7,767 nucleotides of DNA from Bacillota bacterium (GCA_017861355.1 JAGFXQ010000163.1:1-7767), one strand, 5' to 3'; counted from the stretch's first letter, positions 1 to 6,255 are shown. Notes: generated by a model not told the origin, from the sequence alone. A program made the numbers and translations.

Positions 1-3
1 AAT

Positions 4-1179
4 TTATTTGCCGTCCTCTGTTACAAAGCCGTCCTCATCAATCTTCACATCGAAGGAAAGCTTCTCCATGAAGTCGAAGTAGGTCTTGCGTTCGGATTCT
101 TTTGTTAACAGAATTGTTTTGGTATCCTGATTCATAACAGGAAGAATCTGAACACGAAGTGTGTCATCCGGATCCAGATAAAGCTTCAGCATTCCGGACT
201 CCTTCCTTGATTGATTAAACCAGAAGTTACCCAGGCTGTAAGCGATGGGCTTACCCTTATAGAACTCAAGTCCCTGCATTACATGAGGATGGCAGCCGAT
301 GACAGCATCCGCTCCGGCATCAATATAATTCTGTGCAAATATCTTCTGATAATTCTCCGGGTAATTATTTCTCTCTACACCCCAATGAACAAAAACAACA
401 ACAAAATCACTGTTTTCCTTAGCTTCTCGGATAGATTCCAGAAATAAGGTCGGATCATAGGTTCCAATCATTCCGGGGGAAGAGTCAGTTGCATACCAAT
501 CCATGGCAAATACCACACGGGATGCAGCTACGAATGCGATAGTTTTATCACCAACAGTGAAGTAGACAGGAGCTTTTGCCCGGTCCATATTCTCGCCTGC
601 GCCGACATAAGCAATATTGGCATTATCCAGAGTGCTAAAGGTATCCAGTAGTGCATCGGGCCCAAAATCCAGAGCATGATTATTCGCCAGAGAGACAATG
701 TCAACACCCATCTCATTCAATATTCCTACTCGTCCCGGAGCAGCACGGAAGGTATAGGACTTGTCTGTTTCTTCGGTTCCCCGAGTACTATAGGCAAATT
801 CATTATTCAACATCATAATGTCGGCAGAGGTCATCTCCTCGACTAGATTCTTGGATAGAACACCTTCAATTCCCTTTCCAACCTCGGTGTATTTTGCAAC
901 AGGATAAGAGTCTTCATCCAGATTCACATCACCTGCAAAACCAAGCACAATAGGCTTGTTCCTAGACGGAGCTTCGGTTGGTGTCGGAGCAGGGCTGGGC
1001 GTGGGATCTATAGTTACATCCGGTGTAGGGGTGGTAGACTGTGTAGGAGTCACGGTTTCGACCGGAGTATCCTTGTCCCGTTTTTGTTGCTGATCAAAAG
1101 CGATTACAAGTAAGCCGGTGAAGGCTATAATTGACAGAATGCAAATGACAGATAGTAAGATGAGATTTCTCTTTTTCAT
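4..1179 (-). CDS. CapA family protein (poly-gamma-glutamate capsule synthesis-type metallophosphatase fold), membrane anchored
   Basis: The 391-residue product has a short basic start (MKKR), one hydrophobic segment at about residues 6-27 (signal anchor), a Thr/Pro-rich linker at about 39-72, and then a CapA (PGA_cap) domain to the end. Family motifs visible in order are GFAGDVNL (80-87), NNEFA (125-129), LANNHALDFG (164-173), HWG (265-267), GCHPHVMQG (295-303) and SLGNFWF (315-321). The Asp, Asn and His residues in these motifs are those expected to form the metal site of the calcineurin-like fold. The catalytic domain should lie outside the cell. CapA is tied to poly-gamma-glutamate capsule export in Bacillus, but no capB or capC is nearby, so the substrate here is unknown. 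Two ATGs are adjacent. AGGAG (1186-1190) lies 3 nt from the first (1182) and 6 nt from the second (1179), so I prefer 1179. The stop is TAA at 4-6. A terminator hairpin lies just upstream and no convincing promoter of its own is visible. Confidence 0.9.
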   Translation of the reverse strand: MKKRNLILLSVICILSIIAFTGLLVIAFDQQQKRDKDTPVETVTPTQSTTPTPDVTIDPTPSPAPTPTEAPSRNKPIVLGFAGDVNLDEDSYPVAKYTEVGKGIEGVLSKNLVEEMTSADIMMLNNEFAYSTRGTEETDKSYTFRAAPGRVGILNEMGVDIVSLANNHALDFGPDALLDTFSTLDNANIAYVGAGENMDRAKAPVYFTVGDKTIAFVAASRVVFAMDWYATDSSPGMIGTYDPTLFLESIREAKENSDFVVVFVHWGVERNNYPENYQKIFAQNYIDAGADAVIGCHPHVMQGLEFYKGKPIAYSLGNFWFNQSRKESGMLKLYLDPDDTLRVQILPVMNQDTKTILLTKESERKTYFDFMEKLSFDVKIDEDGFVTEDGK

Positions 1180-1199
1180 CATGTACTCCTTTCTGGTGT

Positions 1200-1251
1200 A
1201 TAATAAAATCCTCTTACCTTGTTAATGATTATGTCATTAAGGTAAGAGGAT
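1200..1251 (-). terminator. Intrinsic terminator after the small membrane protein gene
   Basis: A perfect 13-bp inverted repeat (ATCCTCTTACCTT at 1208-1220 and its complement at 1239-1251) contains a further partly pairing TTAATGA / TCATTAA inside the loop. On the minus strand the stem is followed by TTTTATTAT. The position, 17 bases after the stop of the upstream gene and about 20 bases before the capA start, fits a terminator for the upstream gene. On the plus strand the stem is followed by a weaker T-rich stretch. Confidence 0.75.
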
Positions 1252-1268
1252 AATTTGATTTGTTAATA

Positions 1269-1727
1269 TTATTTATCAGATTTCTTGAAGATTCCGGTTA
1301 CCCTGTTCATCAGGCTCTTCTTTACTTTCTTCTGTTCGAGATTGCCTCTTAAGCCCTTCACGTCCATAATGTAGATGCCACTGACAACTGCCTTAATTTC
1401 CTTCTTTACAGGAATTAAATCATATATTTTTGCATCACATACCAGGTTCATTACCTTGGGGCCAATCTTTGCTTTGACGATCGGAACTTTGGAGCCACGA
1501 AGATACTTTGGTGTCTGGTCAAGTACGATCTTAGGAAGATTTGCTTCCTTAAGCTTCATCCGTTTTTTATCGATAACAAGGATTGAAACGGACTGTGCAG
1601 CTGACTGCATCTGGGCTTCTGAATCCTCTTGTCTCTTCTGTAACTTTCTACCCACAAAATATAATGCGATTAATGCTCCAATAACAATAACTGCTACGAC
1701 TATTAATACGATAGCCCATGGTTCCAT
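1269..1727 (-). CDS. Small membrane-anchored protein of unknown function
   Basis: This encodes 152 residues. One strongly hydrophobic segment at about 4-25 (AIVLIVVAVIVIGALIALYF) is followed by a charged, Gln-rich stretch (26-45, probably helical) and a basic domain at about 47-130 with alternating hydrophobic residues. Notable segments are SILVIDKKRMKLKEANLPK, YLRGSKVPIVKAKIGPK and MNLVCDAKIYDLIPVKKE. It ends in a Lys-rich tail. The N-terminus resembles a type I/II membrane anchor with the basic domain probably in the cytoplasm, but topology is not certain. I do not recognise a named domain and assign no function. The start is ATG at 1727, because AGGAGG lies 10 nt upstream (1738-1743). The in-frame GTG at 1769 lacks a ribosome binding site. 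It has its own candidate promoter and a strong terminator, so it is probably a single-gene unit between plsC and capA. Confidence 0.8.
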   Translation of the reverse strand: MEPWAIVLIVVAVIVIGALIALYFVGRKLQKRQEDSEAQMQSAAQSVSILVIDKKRMKLKEANLPKIVLDQTPKYLRGSKVPIVKAKIGPKVMNLVCDAKIYDLIPVKKEIKAVVSGIYIMDVKGLRGNLEQKKVKKSLMNRVTGIFKKSDK

Positions 1728-1817
1728 GAGATATGTACCTCCTCTTTCCTCTACGAATTCTTTCCCCACACTTTTCGGTAGTCCAATAAGTATTCCCAGT
1801 TAAGGTAGGCAACGTTT

Positions 1818-1846
1818 ATTGTATCATCTTTTGGACAAAAAATAAA
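1818..1846 (-). promoter_or_regulatory. Candidate promoter for the small membrane protein gene
   Basis: On the minus strand there is an extended -10 box, TGATACAAT (hexamer TACAAT at 1818-1823, 5 of 6 matches to consensus). A weak -35 box, TTTATT (1841-1846), lies 17 bases upstream. Transcription would start near 1811, giving a leader of about 84 nt before the ATG at 1727. The poor -35 is offset by the TG extension. Confidence 0.5.
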
Positions 1847-1864
1847 TAGCTAAATTCATTTTAG

Positions 1865-1902
1865 AAAAAATATACTGATGCGGATATCTGTTAAAGCATC
1901 GG
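1865..1902 (-). terminator. Probable intrinsic terminator after plsC
   Basis: On the minus strand, GATGC (1896-1900) pairs with GCATC (1877-1881), and a further outer C-G pair follows one mismatch. AGTATA and six T residues (1865-1870) come next. The stem starts inside the last codons of plsC. The stem is short, so efficiency is uncertain. Confidence 0.45.
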
Positions 1903-2622
1903 TGTATTTTTTACCAGCATTTCGCGGATGATTCCCTGTACGTGGGAACCTAAGAATTTCATCTGTTCCTTGCTCAGATCCTTCGGGTAGATCGGCTTGC
2001 CGTATTCGATGATAACATGAGCGGCATGGATCGAAGGAGAGTGATTCTCGAATAATTCGTCGGTATTCAAGATAGCGACAGGGATAATCGCACAGCCAGT
2101 CTTCTCTGCAATCTTAAAGCTTCCCTCCTTAAAGGGTAGCATCTCGGTCCCTTGGCTTCGTGTACCCTCCGGAGAGATGAACACAGAGTATCCGGCCTTC
2201 ACCTGTTCAATACCCTTTAATATGGTTTTCAGACCCTGCTTGATGTCATCGCGGTCGAGAAACAGACACTGTAAAAATCGCATCCAGTAGCTTACGAAAG
2301 GTATCTTAGCAATCTCCTTCTTAGCCATAAATCCAGTCAAGGTTGGAATACTGGAATAGGCGACAGGAACATCAAAGTAACTTCTGTGATTTGCGATATA
2401 TAATACTGCTTCATTTTTCGGTACATTCTCACGTCCGATTACGGTACGTTTCACGCCACTGATAAACAAAACAACATGGAAAGCCGCCACAACGATGGCT
2501 TGTGAGCTTGCAACCATAGCTCTATGATTGAACCTGCCAATGATATATTCAATAAGATACAAAGGAATACTAATAATAAAAAATAATAGTAGAAAAATCG
2601 CTGTTAGAAACAAACGCAGCAT
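1891..2622 (-). CDS. plsC: 1-acyl-sn-glycerol-3-phosphate acyltransferase (PlsC / LPLAT family)
   Basis: The 243-residue protein is of typical length for bacterial PlsC. The family converts lysophosphatidic acid to phosphatidic acid, the second acylation of phospholipid synthesis, at the inner face of the membrane. A long hydrophobic N-terminal segment (about 4-27) is followed by a second hydrophobic stretch at about 42-55. The four acyltransferase blocks are present: NHRSYFD (78-84, the HX4D catalytic motif with H79 and D84), GFMAKKEIAKIPF (97-109), PEGTRS (151-156, phosphate-binding) and IPVAI (180-184). The ATG at 2622 is preceded by AGGAGG 10 nt upstream. It lies 103 bases downstream of the vanY stop, with no clear terminator between, so co-transcription with vanY is possible. 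The acyl donor (acyl-ACP or acyl-CoA) cannot be told from sequence. Confidence 0.92.
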   Translation of the reverse strand: MLRLFLTAIFLLLFFIISIPLYLIEYIIGRFNHRAMVASSQAIVVAAFHVVLFISGVKRTVIGRENVPKNEAVLYIANHRSYFDVPVAYSSIPTLTGFMAKKEIAKIPFVSYWMRFLQCLFLDRDDIKQGLKTILKGIEQVKAGYSVFISPEGTRSQGTEMLPFKEGSFKIAEKTGCAIIPVAILNTDELFENHSPSIHAAHVIIEYGKPIYPKDLSKEQMKFLGSHVQGIIREMLVKNTPML

Positions 2623-2725
2623 ATAGTCAAGTCCTCCTGATTATGATATGAAATTCGAAATCATCTTATTCGCACAGTTTCATGATGTCGCTTTTGAAAA
2701 AATTCAGAAGTACAATACGCGTTCA

Positions 2726-4027
2726 TCAGGTACCGGATATATCTCCACTATTCGCTCCTGCCTGAGGAGTTGGAGTCGGCGTTACGGTTGGTGTTGGCGT
2801 AGGCGTCGGTGTGATTGTGCCGTCTTCTGCCGGAAGTTCACTGTCCGGATTCTGATCAGTGGGCTGCTCGGTGTCATCTCCAATGCCAGAATTGTCATCG
2901 GTGGGTTGATCAGCTGGATTATCCCCCTCCGGGGTAATAGTAGCATCTCCATCAGGAAGTGAGCTGTCCTCACCTTTGGTCGGATCGGTGTTAGAATCGT
3001 CCTCCGGTGTCTGATCCACAGGAAGGGTGCCATCAATACCGCCATCTATGATCTCTCCGTCCTCACCAATGATTACATCTTCGCCTTCTGCCGGAGCACC
3101 GGTAACGGAGGGAGGAGTAAAATTGATGATTTCAGCATATTTTGCCTCAAAATTGAATCCCGGACTCGGGGTATAATGATAATATTCATCCAGAGTCAGC
3201 TTGTTATCATAGAGATACTTTGCAAGACCTTTTCCAACATAACGGATATGCCAGGGTTCATAAGCGTATCCGGTGATTTGTTCATTTCCCTTTGGGTATC
3301 GGATAATATAGCCATAATTGTATGCATTCTCAGCTAACCAGATGCCTTCGGGAGATGAGGAGAATTGTGCGGACAATTTATAGTCCAGAGATTTTGCGGA
3401 AACGTCAATTGAAAGTCCGGTCTGATGTTCACTGGTTCCCGGTACGGCGCTGTAGCGCAAGGTATATTTTTTGCCCTTGTGTACGATGTTATTCGTAAAT
3501 ATTCCGTATTGTCTCTGATAGGAACGGTAGCCGGAGATACCATAGAGAATGATACCCTCACGTTTGGCGGCGTTGAACAGCTTCTCCAGTGCTACGGCAG
3601 CCTCCGGACGCATCAGAGTACGTTCATCATAAGTAATCAGATTGAACACAACATTCGGTGTAACCAGTTTCTCGGGCTTATAATCCTTCGGTAAGGCAAA
3701 TTCTTTGTTAACAAAAACAGTAATGCTGGAAGGATCTAAATCCATCTCAGTTGCAGGTACAAAAGGTTCTTCTTCTTTGACTTCAAAGGAAGTAAGCTCC
3801 TCTTCCTGGTTTTCCTCCACCGGTGTGGGAGGAATATATGTATAGTCACTATTATTGTCCGATCCGTCACTGTCTGTGGCAGCAGGTGTGTCTTCGTAAG
3901 CTTGTACCACATTGGTAGTCGGCGAAGCAGCTGCACCGGCGTGAGTAAATCTGATAGCGACAATTCCGCTGATCAGGGTAAGAGCGACGGCAGAAGAGAT
4001 AATAATGACCAGTTTCTTCTTTTTCAA
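2726..4027 (-). CDS. D-alanyl-D-alanine carboxypeptidase, VanY / peptidase M15B family, with acidic C-terminal tail
   Basis: With the preferred start this is 433 residues. A basic N-terminus (KKKK) and one hydrophobic segment at about 6-25 form a signal anchor. An acidic, Pro-rich linker runs to about residue 95, and the VanY domain covers about 120-285. Key motifs are SGYRSYQRQ (165-173), SEHQTGLSIDV (199-209; zinc ligands H201 and D208) and EPWHIRY (257-263; catalytic E257, zinc ligand H260). It should be an extracellular Zn-dependent enzyme removing the terminal D-Ala from peptidoglycan stem peptides. The last 124 residues are low complexity, with 31 Asp/Glu, one Lys and no Arg, and hold a Thr-Pro run near the end. 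No sortase motif or second membrane segment is seen. Start choice: the ATG at 4045 has no ribosome binding site, whereas AAAGGAG located just after that ATG sits well placed for the TTG at 4027. No van resistance genes are adjacent, so a housekeeping wall role is more likely than glycopeptide resistance. Confidence 0.88.
   Translation of the reverse strand: MKKKKLVIIISSAVALTLISGIVAIRFTHAGAAASPTTNVVQAYEDTPAATDSDGSDNNSDYTYIPPTPVEENQEEELTSFEVKEEEPFVPATEMDLDPSSITVFVNKEFALPKDYKPEKLVTPNVVFNLITYDERTLMRPEAAVALEKLFNAAKREGIILYGISGYRSYQRQYGIFTNNIVHKGKKYTLRYSAVPGTSEHQTGLSIDVSAKSLDYKLSAQFSSSPEGIWLAENAYNYGYIIRYPKGNEQITGYAYEPWHIRYVGKGLAKYLYDNKLTLDEYYHYTPSPGFNFEAKYAEIINFTPPSVTGAPAEGEDVIIGEDGEIIDGGIDGTLPVDQTPEDDSNTDPTKGEDSSLPDGDATITPEGDNPADQPTDDNSGIGDDTEQPTDQNPDSELPAEDGTITPTPTPTPTVTPTPTPQAGANSGDISGT
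2765..2812 (-). repeat. Thr-Pro codon repeat in the vanY C-terminal tail
   Basis: This is a run of alternating ACN and CCN codons giving TPTPTPTPTVTPTPTP near the C-terminus of the VanY protein. On the plus strand it appears as a GGYGTNGG-like repeat. Such runs usually form extended wall-spanning linkers. Here the run is close to the end of the protein, with only about a dozen residues after it. Confidence 0.7.
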
Positions 4028-4068
4028 ATCATTTGCTCCTTTCATAACATAAAACGGGGAGATATATA

Positions 4069-4177
4069 GTATGCTCACTATGCTTTCAGTACCATGAATG
4101 AAAAGCACATTCATGGTCGATTGCTACGATCGCATACACTCAAACAAGTTTGGTGTATGCTCTCTTCGCTTTCAGTA
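4069..4177 (-). repeat. Imperfect 23-bp direct repeat flanking two hairpins in the vanY leader
   Basis: Two copies match at 20 of 23 positions, at 4069-4091 and 4155-4177 (plus-strand core GCTTTCAGTA preceded by GTATGCTC), spaced 86 bp start to start. Between them lie two hairpins: a perfect 10-bp stem, ACCATGAATG (4091-4100) with CATTCATGGT (4108-4117) around a 7-nt loop; and GCATACAC (4132-4139) with GTGTATGC (4153-4160), extended inward by CAAA / TTTG across a single-base bulge. Neither stem is followed by a T run, so these are not ordinary terminators. Most of this interval should lie in the vanY 5' untranslated RNA. Confidence 0.7.
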
Positions 4178-4209
4178 TAGCACATCAAAACAGAAAAGAC
4201 AGTGCTATA
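4174..4209 (-). promoter_or_regulatory. Candidate vanY promoter with overlapping inverted repeat
   Basis: On the minus strand there is an extended -10 box, TGCTATACT (hexamer at 4174-4179). The -35 region is weak. The -10 lies inside one arm of a perfect 8-bp inverted repeat, TATAGCAC (4176-4183) and GTGCTATA (4202-4209), with 18 bases between arms, which could be an operator for a dimeric or paired regulator. Transcription would start near 4167, leaving a leader of about 140 nt with two hairpins before the TTG start at 4027. Confidence 0.45.
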
Positions 4210-4244
4210 TGGAAAAATTATAATCCAATATATGGAATAATGTC

Positions 4245-5699
4245 TTATTTTGTTGCTTCAGTGAGCCGATCAAGGAGCTCGGTTTTCATACGGTAAAGTT
4301 TCACAGATAGATCCACATACACAACATGTGGATTGATCAGACGTCTTACTTCATCCCATAGGGAATCCTGTTCCTGGATGCAATATTCACGAATATCCAT
4401 AACAGAAGGAGAAGTGTACACACATCGACCGGATAAGAATATGGGAACCAGGAGCTCCCGGATGGTATAGGTATTAGGCTCAAGATAGGTCTTCTTCCAA
4501 GTTGAGATCGGATCAAAGAGCAATAATTTATCATTCTCGGAGTAAGTCTCATCTGCAAGAGCAATCAGATCAGCTTTTAACTTGCCACTTTCCTTCTCGT
4601 AGATTCGGAAGATCTTCTTGTTACCGGGATTTGTAATCTTCCATTGATTTTCGGACAGCTTAATCTTGGGTACAAAATTACCGTCCTTTTGAATTGCAGC
4701 AAGCTTATACACACCGCCGAAGGAAGGACAGTCTCTGGACGTAATCAACTTGGTGCCGACGCCCCAGGAATCAATCTTGGCACCCTGAGTCTTAAGAGAA
4801 TCGATCAAATATTCATCCAAATCGCTGGATGCGGTAATCATAGCCTCAGCGAAACCGGCATTATCAAGCATCTTTCGCGCTTTCTTGGAGAGATAAGCTA
4901 AGTCACCACTATCGAGTCGAATGCCATATTTTACAGGCATTTTCCCTATGCTGCGCAGCTCTTCAAATACCCTAATTGCATTAGGAACACCGCTCCTTAA
5001 GGTATCATAGGTATCTACCAGAAGAGTGGTATTAAGAGGATAAAGCTCAGCGTATTTGCGGAAAGCAGACAGCTCATCGTCAAAGCTCATGATCCAACTA
5101 TGTGCATGGGTACCCAGTGCGGGAAGATCATACAGCTTCGCAGACAGTACGTTGCTGGTTCCGATACAACCGCCAATGACTGCGGCTCTTGCTCCGAGCG
5201 TTCCGGCATCCGGACCCTGGGCTCTGCGAAGACCGAATTCCATGACGGGCTGACCCCCGGCAGCATACACCACACGGGAGGCCTTTGTCGCGATCAGACT
5301 TTGATGATTGATGATATTTAACAAGGCGGTCTCAACCAGCTGGGCTTCCATAATCGGAGCGATCACCTTCACCAGTGGCTCCATGGGAAATACAACGGTA
5401 CCCTCCGGAATCGCATAAATATCTCCGGTAAAATGAAAACCTCTTAAATAAGAAAGAAAACTTTCTTCAAATATCTTCAAGCTTCGTAAGTATTCAATAT
5501 CGTCGTCGGTAAAACTTAAGGCTTTAATATATTCAATCACCTGCTCTAATCCGGCACAGATAGCATAACCGCTTCCGCTTGGGTTCTCGCGGTAAAAAAC
5601 ATCAAAAATAACTATTTCATTATTCTTATTATTGTAATAACCCTGCATCATCGTCAACTCGTAAAAGTCTGTCAGTAGAGTTAAGTTCTGTTTGCTCAT
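4245..5699 (-). CDS. pncB: Nicotinate phosphoribosyltransferase
   Basis: The 484-residue enzyme makes nicotinate mononucleotide from nicotinate and PRPP with ATP hydrolysis, the entry step of the Preiss-Handler NAD salvage route in the cytoplasm. Recognisable features are the N-terminal LLTDFYELTMMQGYY (8-22), FYRENP (35-40), the region EFGLRRAQGPDAG (154-166), GTHAHSW (196-202, with the conserved His pair), VDTYDT (228-233), YGIRLDSGDL (258-267), SSDLDEY (291-297) and GVGTKLITS (313-321). The length fits the Firmicute-type NAPRTase. I chose ATG at 5699 because GGAGG (5705-5709) lies 5 nt upstream; the longer in-frame version from 5750 adds a Cys-rich, unconserved-looking stretch without a ribosome binding site. 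Only a weak hairpin lies after the stop, so read-through into vanY is possible. It is divergent from ileS. Confidence 0.95.
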   Translation of the reverse strand: MSKQNLTLLTDFYELTMMQGYYNNKNNEIVIFDVFYRENPSGSGYAICAGLEQVIEYIKALSFTDDDIEYLRSLKIFEESFLSYLRGFHFTGDIYAIPEGTVVFPMEPLVKVIAPIMEAQLVETALLNIINHQSLIATKASRVVYAAGGQPVMEFGLRRAQGPDAGTLGARAAVIGGCIGTSNVLSAKLYDLPALGTHAHSWIMSFDDELSAFRKYAELYPLNTTLLVDTYDTLRSGVPNAIRVFEELRSIGKMPVKYGIRLDSGDLAYLSKKARKMLDNAGFAEAMITASSDLDEYLIDSLKTQGAKIDSWGVGTKLITSRDCPSFGGVYKLAAIQKDGNFVPKIKLSENQWKITNPGNKKIFRIYEKESGKLKADLIALADETYSENDKLLLFDPISTWKKTYLEPNTYTIRELLVPIFLSGRCVYTSPSVMDIREYCIQEQDSLWDEVRRLINPHVVYVDLSVKLYRMKTELLDRLTEATK

Positions 5700-5714
5700 A
5701 ATTCCCTCCATTTC

Positions 5715-5728
5715 GCTGTAAGAACAGC
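5715..5728 (-). other. Small hairpin just upstream of the pncB ribosome binding site
   Basis: GCTGT (5715-5719) and ACAGC (5724-5728) form a 5-bp stem with a 4-nt loop, ending six bases before the pncB GGAGG. It lies in the predicted pncB leader. The stem is short and may be accidental. Confidence 0.3.
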
Positions 5729-5755
5729 TAAAGCACAACCGATACATCATAAAAA

Positions 5756-5784
5756 AACATATACCAGAATCAATAATAAGTCAA
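5756..5784 (-). promoter_or_regulatory. Candidate pncB promoter
   Basis: On the minus strand, TTGACT (5779-5784) is followed after 17 bases by TATGTT (5756-5761). An overlapping TATATG (5758-5763) would give a 15-base spacer. The -35 matches 5 of 6 consensus bases and the -10 is modest. The start site would be near 5749, giving a leader of about 50 nt. I see no obvious NAD-type operator. Confidence 0.4.
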
Positions 5785-5890
5785 GCAAACAATCAATAGT
5801 AAAATCATATTATATCAAAACATCTCGTTCCTAGTCGTATTCATACCTGAAAAGGTGAACTGTAACGATTGCCTTATACTAAGGAAAGAA

Positions 5891-5924
5891 AACTATTGAC
5901 AATAGTTCGTATTTATACTAATAT
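5891..5924 (+). promoter_or_regulatory. ileS promoter with palindrome over the -35 box
   Basis: TTGACA (5896-5901, perfect consensus) and TAATAT (5919-5924) are separated by 17 bases, so transcription should start near 5931, just before the T-box leader. The -35 box sits inside a 17-bp perfect palindrome, AACTATTGACAATAGTT (5891-5907, 8-bp arms with one central base), which could be a repressor site. Confidence 0.7.
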
Positions 5925-5944
5925 TAACAAAAATCCATAAATAC

Positions 5945-6247
5945 GTTGACGGAGAGAGTAAGTATATTGCAAAAGTCGCAGCGAGTCGGGGATAGTGTAA
6001 GCCCGGTATCAGTAGCATATGACTGAAAATCACTCCCTAGTAGCAAAACCCAAAGGTGCGGTTGATCCGGCCAAGTAGGTTGCGCCGGTATCTACCGTTA
6101 TATAGATAATGTATATCCACGGTAAAAGCAGCGTGAACGAAAAACCGCAGGTTTTGAGTTCCATCCGCTTAATCACCTCGGAGTACGTGAAACAGGTGGT
6201 ATAATGAAAGCATATTGCTCTCATCCTATTTCGGATGGGAGTTTTTT
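5945..6247 (+). promoter_or_regulatory. T-box riboswitch (isoleucine, AUC specifier) controlling ileS
   Basis: Stem I closes with GGAG (5951-5954) and CTCC (6033-6036). The specifier loop has AGAGTA on the 5' side (5955-5960) and GAA followed by ATC (6029-6031) and A on the 3' side, so the specifier is the Ile codon AUC. The helix above is AGT+ATAT+GC (5961-5970) with GC+ATAT+ACT (6015-6024). The distal double T-loop signature is GCGAGTCGGGGAT...GTGTAAGCCCGG (5981-6006). After a linker with hairpins (TACCGT 6093-6098 / ACGGTA 6119-6124; GAAC-GA-AAAACC 6135-6146 / GGTTTT-GA-GTTC 6150-6161) comes the antiterminator. Its parts are AGG (6194-6196) with CCT (6225-6227), the 7-nt bulge TGGTATA (6197-6203) and an upper helix ATGA..AGC / GCT..TCAT. 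UGGU pairs with the ACCA end of uncharged tRNA-Ile. Low charging of tRNA-Ile should favour read-through. Class assignment is from established T-box features. Confidence 0.93.
6218..6247 (+). terminator. T-box-controlled intrinsic terminator
   Basis: A 9-bp stem, CTCTCATCC (6218-6226) with GGATGGGAG (6233-6241, one G-U pair), has a 6-nt loop and six T residues (6242-6247). Its 5' arm overlaps the 3' half of the antiterminator (6217-6227), so the two structures exclude each other. Confidence 0.93.
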
Positions 6248-6255
6248 GATTCAAA

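Noticed and set aside
1728..1769. GTG start at 1769 for the small membrane protein
   Set aside because: It has no ribosome binding site there, and the longer version would place the real AGGAGG inside the gene.
1375..1803. Plus-strand frame of 142 codons opposite the small membrane protein gene
   Set aside because: The minus-strand frame has an AGGAGG, a membrane segment, a promoter and a terminator; the plus frame has none of these.
2648..3045. Frames opposite or out of phase with the vanY tail
   Set aside because: They arise from the low-complexity acidic and Thr-Pro codons and show Arg/Cys-rich unnatural composition.
2726..4027. vanY as part of a glycopeptide resistance cluster
   Set aside because: No vanR, vanS, vanH, ligase or vanX is present in the window; M15B carboxypeptidases are common as housekeeping enzymes in this group.
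4069..4177. Direct repeats in the vanY leader as a CRISPR-like array
   Set aside because: There are only two imperfect copies, and the intervening DNA is itself palindromic; no cas genes are present.
4222..4235. Hairpin TCCATATATTGGA (minus strand) as a pncB terminator
   Set aside because: Only four clear pairs, and the T run is separated from the stem by an AT-rich stretch; too weak to call.
5841..5859. Small hairpin ACCT-gaaa-AGGT in the divergent intergenic region
   Set aside because: A four-base stem lying upstream of the predicted ileS start site; likely chance.
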